Origin: Synechococcus sp. CS-1332 | Lineage (GTDB): Bacteria; Cyanobacteriota; Cyanobacteriia; PCC-6307; Cyanobiaceae | NCBI RefSeq assembly: GCF_025127995.1 | Contig: NZ_JAHLYP010000015.1 | Coordinates: 1-33,399, forward strand | Direction: 5' to 3' | Length of the DNA stretch: 33,399 nt | Part shown: in pieces, positions 12,505 through 19,252 of the stretch | How the letters are laid out: each line of letters opens with the position of its first letter | Position numbering within the stretch: position 1 is the first letter of the stretch | Notes under the pieces: model-generated | Databases searched by the model: none | Told to the model about the DNA's origin: nothing | Seen by the model: the letters and a program-made list of their open reading frames with translations, nothing else | Made by a program: the position numbers and the translations under genes

Positions 12505-13495
12505 GCACGAAATGGGGATCCGGCGGCAGTTCCCCCTCCTCGTGGAAGCTGGGATCGAGGGGATCGGGGGCGTGGTATTTGGCGGCGGCCTCCCAGTCGA
12601 TCTGGAACGTCTCCTTGAGCCGCGCCACCACGTCGGGGGCATCGCTCTCGATGCCCAGCTCCCGGCGCAGGTCGAAGGCGCTGCGGTCGATGTTCATCGA
12701 GCCGGTCTGGGCGAAGGCCCCGTCCACCAGGATCAGCTTGGCGTGCAGCTTCGGTCGCTGCTGGCGCCGCACCTTGACGCCGAAACGCTCCATCACCCGC
12801 AAGGAAGAGAAGGTGTCGTAGATGTCCCAGTCGCTGATGCCGTGCTTGCCGCCGCACAGCACCCGCACCTTCACGCCCCGCTCCCGGGCGCTGATGATCC
12901 GCTCCAGGATCACCGCATCGACGAACTTGGGGTGCTGGATCCAAAGGGTACGGGTGGCGGCATCGACGATGCGGGCCATCTGACCGCGGCTGTGGGCGCT
13001 GCTCCACACCAGGCCCACGCCGAGGTCGGGCTGGAAGAAGACGCGCTGCCAGTCGGCCTCGAAGCCGGCGATCACCTGGGCCACCACGGCGGGGTTGTAG
13101 GTGAGCACCCCGTAGTCGCGGGTTTCGGTGAAGTACTTGTCGGCCAGGTTGAAGGTGGCCACCAAGGCGGTGTGCCGGTCAACCACCATCGATTTCTCGT
13201 GGGTGACGGGGAAGGACTCACTGGTCCAGGCGGTTTCGATGCCCCAGGACTGCAGCCGGGTGAAGGCCTCATCGTTCCAGCGGTCGCCACCGGAGGTGTG
13301 GGGATTGAGCATCACCCGCACCTGCACACCCCGCTCCCGGGCGCGCTGCAGGGCCTCCTCCACCGCCTCTGACTGGAGTTTGAACTGCTTCAGCAGCAGC
13401 TGCTCACTGGCCTCCTCGATCAGGGCGACCACGGCCTCCACACCGTCGTCGGGCATCACCAGCAGCCGCTGGGGCCGGTGGGGGGTGGGGGTCAT
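12497..13495 (-). CDS. Phospholipase D-like HKD phosphodiesterase
   Basis: A 332-residue protein with two complete HxK(x)4D motifs: His99-Lys101-Asp106 (HEKSMVVD) and His251-Lys253-Asp258 (HAKLILVD). These are the catalytic hallmark of the phospholipase D/cardiolipin synthase/nuclease superfamily. There is no obvious signal peptide or transmembrane segment, so it is probably cytoplasmic or peripheral. The substrate could be a phospholipid or nucleic acid; the sequence alone does not decide. It is the first gene of a minus-strand operon with the two ChrA half-genes (8-bp overlap). It is divergent from minD across a 91-bp gap rich in palindromes. The cassette separates minC from minDE. Confidence 0.88.
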   Translation of the reverse strand: MTPTPHRPQRLLVMPDDGVEAVVALIEEASEQLLLKQFKLQSEAVEEALQRARERGVQVRVMLNPHTSGGDRWNDEAFTRLQSWGIETAWTSESFPVTHEKSMVVDRHTALVATFNLADKYFTETRDYGVLTYNPAVVAQVIAGFEADWQRVFFQPDLGVGLVWSSAHSRGQMARIVDAATRTLWIQHPKFVDAVILERIISARERGVKVRVLCGGKHGISDWDIYDTFSSLRVMERFGVKVRRQQRPKLHAKLILVDGAFAQTGSMNIDRSAFDLRRELGIESDAPDVVARLKETFQIDWEAAAKYHAPDPLDPSFHEEGELPPDPHFVHD

Positions 13496-13510
13496 CGAGA
13501 CGCGGGGAGG

Positions 13511-13567
13511 GAAAGGCCTTTCTAGCGGCAGTTCAGGGCCATGGCCCGGTCGCTTCGCCCAATGGGC
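13511..13567. promoter_or_regulatory. Palindrome cluster between phosphodiesterase gene and minD
   Basis: Three perfect palindromes lie in the 91-bp divergent gap: GAAAGGCCTTTC (13511-13522), GGGCCATGGCCC (13536-13547) and GCCCA-A-TGGGC (13557-13567). They could be operator sites for control of either gene. No regulator of this type is identifiable in the window. Confidence 0.4.
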
Positions 13568-13586
13568 TTAACCTGCCGCGACGCCC

Positions 13587-14420
13587 GTGGACGCCGTGAC
13601 GTCAGCACCCGCCCGCATCATCCTCATCTGCTCCGGCAAGGGGGGCGTCGGCAAGACGACCCTCACCGCCAACCTGGGGATCGCCCTGGCCCGGCTGGGC
13701 GAGCGCACCGTCGTGCTCGATGCCGATTTCGGCCTGCGCAATCTCGATTTGCTGCTCGGTCTCGAGAACCGGATCGTCTACACCGCCCAGGAGGTGCTGG
13801 CCGAAACCTGCCGACTGGAGCAGGCCCTGGTGAAACACAAGCAGGAGCCCAACCTGGCCCTTCTGCCCGCCGGCAATCCCCGCATGCTGGAGTGGCTCAC
13901 CCCCGAGGACATGCAGCGCATCGTCGCCATGGTGGCCGAGCGGGCTGACTTCGTTCTGATCGATTGCCCCGCCGGCATCGAGGACGGCTTCAAGAACGCG
14001 GCCGCAGCCGCCCGCGAGGCGATCGTGATCACCACCCCGGAGGTCTCGGCGGTGCGTGACGCCGACCGGGTGATCGGCCTGCTCAACACCCGTGGGGTAG
14101 CACCGGTGCAGCTGGTGCTGAACCGGGTGCGGCCCAAGATGATGGCCAGCCAGGAGATGCTGGGCGTCGACGACGTCACCGACATCCTGGCGCTGCCCCT
14201 GGTGGGCCTGGTGGTGGAGGACGAGCAGGTGATCGTGTCCACCAACCGGGGGGAACCGCTCACCCTCAACGGCAACGGATCCCCCGCCGCGAAGGCCTAC
14301 CAGAACATCGCCAAGCGTCTGCGGGGTGAGGACATCCCCCTGGAAGATCCCTCCAAGGCACGCAAGGGCCTGCGCGCCCGGCTGATGAACAAGATCCGCA
14401 AAACCACCGGTCTTTTCTGA
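13587..14420 (+). CDS. minD: Septum site-determining ATPase MinD
   Basis: A membrane-associated ATPase that recruits MinC and oscillates or forms gradients with MinE to place the division site; 277 residues, normal length. The deviant Walker A motif is at 18-24 (KGGVGKT, signature Lys18). The [11 protein letters not shown] switch region is at about 44-54 and DCPAG near 130. The C-terminus ([14 protein letters not shown]) is the amphipathic membrane-targeting helix. The start is GTG at 13587; a second in-frame GTG lies three codons later. minE follows after 5 bp. The gene is divergent from the phosphodiesterase gene, so it probably has its own promoter in the palindrome-rich gap rather than sharing that of minC. 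Confidence 0.96.
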   Translation: MDAVTSAPARIILICSGKGGVGKTTLTANLGIALARLGERTVVLDADFGLRNLDLLLGLENRIVYTAQEVLAETCRLEQALVKHKQEPNLALLPAGNPRMLEWLTPEDMQRIVAMVAERADFVLIDCPAGIEDGFKNAAAAAREAIVITTPEVSAVRDADRVIGLLNTRGVAPVQLVLNRVRPKMMASQEMLGVDDVTDILALPLVGLVVEDEQVIVSTNRGEPLTLNGNGSPAAKAYQNIAKRLRGEDIPLEDPSKARKGLRARLMNKIRKTTGLF

Positions 14421-14425
14421 GCACC

Positions 14426-14824
14426 ATGACGCTGTTCGATTTCATCCAACGGTTGCTGGGGCGCCAGAAACCCAGCGGCACCATGGCCAAGGAGCGGCTG
14501 CAGCTGGTGCTGGCCCACGACCGCAGTGATCTCAATCCCGAACTGCTGGAGCAGATGCGGCGCGAAATCCTCGAGGTGGTGCAGCGCTACGTGGAGATCG
14601 ACATCGAGGAAGGGGACGTGAGCCTGGAGACCGAGGACCGGGTCACCGCCCTGGTGGCCAACCTGCCGATCAAGCGGGCCCGTCCCCTGCCGGCCCTGGT
14701 GGCCGCGGCCGCCGCCGTGGGCATGGCCCAGGCCCCCGACCCCGAAGCCCCGCAGGAGCTGGCCCTTCCCCTGGCCTGCGAACCGACAGAGGACCCATCC
14801 CCCGCCGCTGCCGATCCGGTCTGA
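14426..14824 (+). CDS. minE: Cell division topological specificity factor MinE
   Basis: A regulator of MinD ATPase, 132 residues. The N-terminal amphipathic membrane segment ([12 protein letters not shown]), the MinD-contact region ([12 protein letters not shown], about 22-33) and the dimerisation domain up to about residue 85 are all clear. After that comes a tail of about 45 residues rich in Ala, Pro and Glu that is absent from the 88-residue E. coli protein. The tail looks disordered. The gene is 5 bp downstream of minD and surely co-transcribed with it. Confidence 0.95.
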   Translation: MTLFDFIQRLLGRQKPSGTMAKERLQLVLAHDRSDLNPELLEQMRREILEVVQRYVEIDIEEGDVSLETEDRVTALVANLPIKRARPLPALVAAAAAVGMAQAPDPEAPQELALPLACEPTEDPSPAAADPV

Positions 14825-14867
14825 GGCGGCACAGCCAAGGCGACGACCGGCGGGAACACTGCAGGCA

Positions 14868-15089
14868 GTGAAGCGATGGCAGACCTTGGCGGAAGCTTGT
14901 CCCGTGGGCATCACCCCGGCCGAACAACGGGTCCTCGATCTGCTGCGCCGTGGCGACAGCAACCGCCACATCGCCGCCCAGCTCGTGCTGAGTCCCCGCA
15001 CGGTCGAGAGCCACGTCTCCCATCTGCTGGCCAAGACCGGCTGCCACAGCCGCACCCAGCTGCTGCTCTGGGCTCTGGCCCAGGGATAG
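14868..15089 (+). CDS. Small LuxR-type HTH regulator
   Basis: A 73-residue protein that is almost entirely one LuxR/GerE helix-turn-helix domain. ITPAEQRVLDLLRRGDSNRHIA and the recognition segment LSPRTVESHVSHLL are textbook. No receiver or sensor domain is attached. The start is GTG at 14868, 43 bp after minE. Two cysteines are present (Cys11 and Cys59). Cyanobacteria have similarly small LuxR regulators, such as the redox-responsive PedR of Synechocystis. Whether this is an orthologue cannot be decided here. tRNA-Thr follows 22 bp downstream. Confidence 0.85.
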   Translation: MKRWQTLAEACPVGITPAEQRVLDLLRRGDSNRHIAAQLVLSPRTVESHVSHLLAKTGCHSRTQLLLWALAQG

Positions 15090-15111
15090 GCTGGGCCGGG
15101 CCAAGGCCCAT

Positions 15112-15183
15112 GCCGGCTTAGCTCAGTGGTAGAGCAGCGCTTTTGTAAAGCGAAGGCCATCGGTTCAAATCCGTTAGCCGGCT
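15112..15183 (+). tRNA. tRNA-Thr (TGT)
   Basis: A 72-nt cloverleaf with anticodon TGT in the loop TTTGTAA and a perfect 7-bp acceptor stem (GCCGGCT with AGCCGGC). The discriminator is T and CCA is not encoded. Two imperfect pairs stand out: a T-T opposition in the T stem (15160 with 15174) and a G-A opposition at the top of the anticodon stem. The gene still looks functional. Confidence 0.93.
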
Positions 15184-15246
15184 TGCCTGGACAGGGAAAC
15201 TGATCCGCCGCCCTTACCATCTGCCAAGCACAGCGAGCGGGAGGCC

Positions 15247-15591
15247 ATGTCGTGCCATGCCTGGCTGGTGGGGGGGCTGATCGCCCTCACCGGGGACCTG
15301 GCCCAGGCCCCACCGCCGCCTCCGCCCCCTTCTCAGCCTCAGCAACCAGCCCGCTCTGGAGCGGAGATCCTGGGCCGTCCCGGCATTCGCACCCGCTACG
15401 TGGATCCCAGTGGCCCGCCGCCAACGGCTGGGGCCAAAACCATGCCGGCCGTCGGCCCCCCATCGCGCCCGCTGACGGTTCCCGTCAACAAAAGCGTGGA
15501 TTTCGCCCCAACGATGGAACAAGGCCCCTTCCAGCAGCCGACACTGCGGGGCCTTTTCCGCTGGGATCTGCAGCAGCCCGCTAACCGCTGA
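15247..15591 (+). CDS. Proline-rich exported hypothetical protein
   Basis: 114 residues with no recognised domain. The first about 20 residues are a plausible short signal peptide (hydrophobic core WLVGGLIALTG, then AQA). They are followed immediately by a run of seven prolines and a Pro/Gln-rich linker. The C-terminal half has a more regular composition (VDFAPTMEQGPF, LRGLFRWDL). The ATG at 15247 is the only start giving the signal-like N-terminus. It ends 6 bp before the convergent Mn2+ exporter-like gene. It could be a lineage-specific periplasmic or envelope protein; a non-coding frame is still possible. Confidence 0.55.
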   Translation: MSCHAWLVGGLIALTGDLAQAPPPPPPPSQPQQPARSGAEILGRPGIRTRYVDPSGPPPTAGAKTMPAVGPPSRPLTVPVNKSVDFAPTMEQGPFQQPTLRGLFRWDLQQPANR

Positions 15592-15597
15592 AGGGTT

Positions 15598-16251
15598 TCA
15601 GCCGATGGCCTGCCAGAGCGACAGCAGGCCAAAGGCCAGGAACAGGCCACCGCTGAGGCGGTAGCGCAACCTCTCGCTGATCCTGCCGCCGATCCACTGG
15701 CCCGCACCCACCGCCAGCCAGGTGACCAGGGCATGGCCCAGCAGGGTGCCGGCCAGCAGACCGGCGAAGGTGAAGGCCGGCGCCGCCGCCAGAAAGATGG
15801 TGGCGAACTGGGTACGATCCCCCAGTTCGGCCAGGAACACCAGCACGAAGGCCTCCCAGATCACGGCACCCGGACCGCGGATGCTGCCATCGCTCTCAGC
15901 CGCGTCGATCGCCTCCCTGGCCCCCTGGGCTTCCTCCTTGGCCGCGTCGGCGGGCAGGCCGGCCGCATCCACCAGGAGCTTGACACCGAACCCGAGAAAC
16001 AGGACCGCCGCCAGCCAGGGAACGACGGACTGGGGCAGCCATTCCCTGAGGCCGTACCCCATCCCCAGGGACAACAGGGTGACCAGACTGAGCGCCGCGA
16101 AGGCCCCGACGAACACCCAGCGGGGGCGATGGCGCGCCGCCAGGATCAGGGCCATGAAGAAGGTCTTGTCCCCCAGCTCGGCCAGGGTGATGGCCGTCAG
16201 GCTGGACCCGAAGGCGGCAAACCCTGGGTCAGCGGCTGTGGCAAGCGTCAT
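15598..16251 (-). CDS. mnx: UPF0016/GDT1 family cation exporter (Mnx-like)
   Basis: A 217-residue membrane protein with the two conserved GDT1/TMEM165 motifs: AELGDKT (Glu25-Gly27-Asp28) and AELGDRT (Glu142-Gly144-Asp145). Each opens a bundle of three hydrophobic helices, separated by an acidic/alanine linker (about 100-125). In Synechocystis the homologue Mnx exports Mn2+ from the cytoplasm to the thylakoid lumen, where the oxygen-evolving complex is built. Other GDT1 members also move Ca2+. The start at 16251 removes a 21-residue upstream extension that looks non-coding and puts the first motif at the usual distance. I looked for a yybP-ykoY Mn2+ riboswitch upstream and saw none. Confidence 0.9.
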   Translation of the reverse strand: MTLATAADPGFAAFGSSLTAITLAELGDKTFFMALILAARHRPRWVFVGAFAALSLVTLLSLGMGYGLREWLPQSVVPWLAAVLFLGFGVKLLVDAAGLPADAAKEEAQGAREAIDAAESDGSIRGPGAVIWEAFVLVFLAELGDRTQFATIFLAAAPAFTFAGLLAGTLLGHALVTWLAVGAGQWIGGRISERLRYRLSGGLFLAFGLLSLWQAIG

Positions 16252-16324
16252 GGGGGCGGTCGGCACGTTTCCTCGGCGCCAGGGGGTGGATCCGGCCGCA
16301 GGCGAGCCCTTCACAATCAGGGCA

Positions 16325-16477
16325 TCATGCCCCGGCGAACAGCCACACCAGCGCCGCCAACCCCAGCCAGCCCAGCCAGCCCAGCTGGAACAGGGGGGTG
16401 GCCAGATGCACCAGCGGTGCCAGGAGCCAGTGGCTCAGGCTCACCTCCAACAGCACCAGCAGCAGGAGCGGCAACAT
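16325..16477 (-). CDS. Membrane microprotein coupled to tsaC
   Basis: 50 residues, very hydrophobic, with two probable transmembrane segments (MLPLLLLVLLEVSLSHWLL and, after a His/Pro turn, the stretch LGWLGWLGLAALVWLF). Its ATG overlaps the tsaC stop (ATGA), which supports real translation. No family is recognised. A 13-bp palindrome (16320-16332) covers its stop codon. It is the last gene of the prmC-tsaC run. Confidence 0.6.
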   Translation of the reverse strand: MLPLLLLVLLEVSLSHWLLAPLVHLATPLFQLGWLGWLGLAALVWLFAGA

Positions 16478-17073
16478 CAGCCACCCCCCAGGCCCGACGG
16501 CACGGCGGCCCCGGACCGGAGCACGGCCCACGGGTGAGCCGTGCCCTCCTCCAGCTCACGCCAGGCCAGAACCGTGCTGGCCTGGCCGGATCCCGGCGGC
16601 CAGGGCAGGGGCTCGAGCAGGGACAGTCCGGGGAACTGATGCGATGCCTCGGCCGCCGTGGTGGCCGGGGGTTCGCCGGAACGGTTGGCACTGGTGGTGG
16701 CCAGGGGGCCGCTGTGGCGCAGCAGCTCCCGCGCACGATCGCAGGCCGGGACACGCAGCCCCAGGCTCGTGCCGCCGGGATGGAGATGGCTGGTCAACGC
16801 ACCGGCGATCGGCAACACCAGGGTGACAGCCCCTGGCCAGTGGCACCGGGCCTGCTCGATCCAGGCTTGCTGCCAGGGCACCCCCAGGGCCTCGATCAAC
16901 TGGGCCAGGTCGGCCCCCATCAAGATCAGCGGCTTGTCGGCGGGACGTTGCTTCAGCCGCCAGAGCAAGGCGGCCGCCTCCGGCCGGGCGGCCAGCGCCG
17001 GCAGGGTGTCGGTAGGGAACAGAACCGCCTCCCCCTCCGCCAGGCGCCTGGCCAGTTGTGCAGGAGCGTTCAT
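16477..17073 (-). CDS. tsaC: Threonylcarbamoyl-AMP synthase
   Basis: A Sua5/YrdC/YciO family enzyme of 198 residues. It makes threonylcarbamoyl-AMP from threonine, bicarbonate and ATP, the first step of the t6A37 modification of ANN-decoding tRNAs. Typical motifs are FPTDTLPALAA (about 19-29), the KQRP segment near residue 41 with the following KPLILM, and TTSANRSGEPP (about 125-135). It lacks the C-terminal Sua5 domain, so it is TsaC-type. Both ends overlap neighbours by ATGA (prmC upstream, the membrane microprotein downstream), so the three genes are translationally coupled. Confidence 0.92.
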   Translation of the reverse strand: MNAPAQLARRLAEGEAVLFPTDTLPALAARPEAAALLWRLKQRPADKPLILMGADLAQLIEALGVPWQQAWIEQARCHWPGAVTLVLPIAGALTSHLHPGGTSLGLRVPACDRARELLRHSGPLATTSANRSGEPPATTAAEASHQFPGLSLLEPLPWPPGSGQASTVLAWRELEEGTAHPWAVLRSGAAVPSGLGGG

Positions 17074-18005
17074 CGACCGCCGGGCCTCCAGCCACTGGCG
17101 AAGCGGGCCCGGCCCTCGAGGTCGGCATGCACCGCGAGCCGATCCAGACCGGCGGCGCGGAGCAGTGCTGCAACCGCCTCGCTCTGGTCGTGGTGGTGCT
17201 CCAGCAGCAACAGGCCGCCGGGGGCCAGGCCCCTGGAGCTGCCGGCCACGATCGAGCGGATGGCCACCAGCCCATCGGGGCCACCATCCAGCGCCTGGCG
17301 GGGTTCGTGCTCCCGCACCACCGGATCGAGTCCCGCCAGGGTGGCGCTGGGGATGTAGGGGGGGTTGCTCACCACCAGATCCAGCCCGCCCCACCAAGGC
17401 GCCAGCGGCTGCCACCAGTCACCCGCCAGCAGGGTGATGCGGTGCTGCAGGTCCCAGCGGGTCAGGTTGGCGCCGGCCTGGGCGAAGGCCTCGGGGCTGG
17501 CCTCCACGGCGAATCCCCGGCTGACAGGCAGGCTGCGGGCCAGGGCGATGGCCAGGCAACCGGAGCCGGTGCCCAGGTCGGCCCAGCGGGCTTCAGGGCG
17601 CGCTGAAGGCCACAGGGACAGGGCCAGATCCACCAGCAGCTCCGTTTCCTGCCGGGGGATCAGCACCCCGGGCGCCACGGGCAGTTCCAGGTCGCGCCAG
17701 GGGCAGCGGCCCACCAGATACTGCAGGGGCTCATGGGAGTCGAGGTGGCGGCGCCAGAGGGCTTCCAGCGCCTCCAGCGAGCCTTGGAGGCGAACTTCGG
17801 CCTCCGGGTGGCACCAGAGCGCCTGCAACTGGCTCCAACGCAGACCAGCGCCCACATCCAGCAGCCAGTCGAAGGCGGCGGCGTCGCCGCCGAGGGCCAG
17901 CAGGCGGCGACGCCAGCCCAGCAGCTCCGACGCCGTAATCAGCAGGGCGTCAGGGCCATTCGCCGGGGGCGAAGGGACGGAGACGGTGCCGACCTGGAAA
18001 ACCAT
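17070..18005 (-). CDS. prmC: Release factor glutamine N5-methyltransferase
   Basis: A 311-residue SAM-dependent methyltransferase that modifies the GGQ glutamine of release factors RF1 and RF2. The N-terminal helical domain (about 20-110) leads into IPRQETELLV (about 116-125). It is followed by SAM motif I DLGTGSG (143-149) and the substrate motif NPPY (214-217), which is diagnostic for glutamine/adenine amino methylation. The length is normal for the family, with a short N-terminal extension. It lies 43 bp downstream of dprA and overlaps tsaC by ATGA. Confidence 0.95.
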   Translation of the reverse strand: MVFQVGTVSVPSPPANGPDALLITASELLGWRRRLLALGGDAAAFDWLLDVGAGLRWSQLQALWCHPEAEVRLQGSLEALEALWRRHLDSHEPLQYLVGRCPWRDLELPVAPGVLIPRQETELLVDLALSLWPSARPEARWADLGTGSGCLAIALARSLPVSRGFAVEASPEAFAQAGANLTRWDLQHRITLLAGDWWQPLAPWWGGLDLVVSNPPYIPSATLAGLDPVVREHEPRQALDGGPDGLVAIRSIVAGSSRGLAPGGLLLLEHHHDQSEAVAALLRAAGLDRLAVHADLEGRARFASGWRPGGR

Positions 18006-18048
18006 GGAGGGAGCCTAATCAGCGGTTGCGGTCTCAGCAGTGGCGGCC

Positions 18049-19212
18049 TCAGCAGGGGCGCCAGCAAAGGCCGGCCTCGGCCCGCAGCAGCCCGGCCAGC
18101 TCCAGCTCCAGCAGCCGGGGCATCAGCTCGGCCATGGGGCGATCCAGGGCCAGGCTCAGCTGCTCGAGGCTGGCGCCGCCACCCACCGCCTCCAGCAGCC
18201 CCTCGGCCTCCGCCCCCCGAACCCCTTTGGCCGGATCAGGGCCGTCTCCGGGGGCCCCTGCGGCCAGGGGGCCACGCCCCAACTGGCCGATCAGGTCGGC
18301 GGGGAGGAGCAGGGGGGTGGCGCCCCTGGCCAGCAGCCGGTTGCTGCCCATGGCCGAGGCCCTGCCGGCATCGGCTGGCACCACCCAGAGCGGCAGCTCC
18401 AGCTGCCAGGCCAGCTCGGCCGAATGCAGCGCCCCGCTCTCCACCGGACACTCCACCACCACCACCGCGGCCGCCATGGCCACCAGCAGGCGGTTGCGGG
18501 CAGCAAAGCTGCCGGGCCGGACGGTGCCGCCCTCGGCCAGCTCGCTCACGAGCAGGCCCTCGCGGGCCACCGCACCCTGCAGCGCCGCGTGGTGGAGGGG
18601 GTAGGCGCGGCCCAGGGGCGTACCCAGCACCCCCACCGGGGCACCCCCGGCCGCCAGACATCCCTCGTGGGCGGCACCATCGATGCCTTCCGCCAGACCG
18701 CTCAGCACGGGCCAGCCCGCCTCGGCCAGGGCGGCGCCGACGGCGCGGGCCATCGAGAGGCCATGCAGGGACGGACGCCGCGTGCCCACCACCGCCACCG
18801 AGCGGCGCTGGCCCAGATGGGGCCAGAGGCTGCCCCGCCCCCGCCAGCACAGCTGCAAGGGCGGCCGGTGCAGCTCCCCCAGGCCCGCGGGCCAGCCCCG
18901 ATCCCCAGGTACCAGCACCCCACGGCCGAAGCGGCACCGGGGGGCAAAGGCCTCCAGGGGCCGTGGGCCCCAGCCGTGGCGAAACCGCTCCACCACCGCC
19001 ACCAGCCCCGGCCCCAGACCCGGCACCGCCGCCAGCGCATCGGCAGGCGCCAGCCAGGCGGCGGCCAGCCCGCCACAGCTGGCCTCAAGGGCGCGCAGCC
19101 GCTGCCAGCCGAGGCCGGGGCAACGGCTCCAAAGCAGCCACCACAGACGCCGCTGCCGATCCCAGGCCGGTGTCGCTTGGCGGGGAAAGGAACCCTGCAC
19201 CAGATCACCCAT
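18049..19212 (-). CDS. dprA: DNA-processing protein DprA
   Basis: Binds incoming single-stranded DNA and loads RecA during natural transformation; 387 residues. An N-terminal helix-hairpin-helix/SAM-like part (about 15-85, with PGLGPGLVAV) precedes the Rossmann-type domain. That domain includes SVAVVGTRRPS (about 138-148), the GLAEGIDGAAH segment, GSFAARNRLLVAMA and VVVVECPVESGALHSA. A short C-terminal winged-helix-like region follows. All core motifs are present, so the gene looks intact. A perfect cyanobacterial LexA-type box lies 22 bp before the ATG. The gene precedes prmC and tsaC and may share a transcript with them. Confidence 0.95.
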   Translation of the reverse strand: MGDLVQGSFPRQATPAWDRQRRLWWLLWSRCPGLGWQRLRALEASCGGLAAAWLAPADALAAVPGLGPGLVAVVERFRHGWGPRPLEAFAPRCRFGRGVLVPGDRGWPAGLGELHRPPLQLCWRGRGSLWPHLGQRRSVAVVGTRRPSLHGLSMARAVGAALAEAGWPVLSGLAEGIDGAAHEGCLAAGGAPVGVLGTPLGRAYPLHHAALQGAVAREGLLVSELAEGGTVRPGSFAARNRLLVAMAAAVVVVECPVESGALHSAELAWQLELPLWVVPADAGRASAMGSNRLLARGATPLLLPADLIGQLGRGPLAAGAPGDGPDPAKGVRGAEAEGLLEAVGGGASLEQLSLALDRPMAELMPRLLELELAGLLRAEAGLCWRPC

Positions 19213-19234
19213 TCCCGCGCCCCACCTCCATGGA

Positions 19235-19248
19235 AGTACAAATGTACT
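19235..19248 (-). promoter_or_regulatory. LexA-type operator upstream of dprA
   Basis: AGTACAAATGTACT is a perfect 6-2-6 palindrome in the 40-bp gap between the thioesterase stop and the dprA start. It matches the cyanobacterial LexA consensus AGTACWNWTGTACT, which I recall from comparative studies. Placed 22 bp before the ATG, it would block the dprA promoter when LexA is bound. I found no second copy in the window. Confidence 0.7.
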
Positions 19249-19252
19249 GCAG

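Noticed and set aside
16252-16330. yybP-ykoY manganese riboswitch before the Mnx-like gene
   Set aside because: The conserved riboswitch core could not be recognised in the about 75 bp upstream; only a short GGGCAT-C-ATGCCC palindrome is present.
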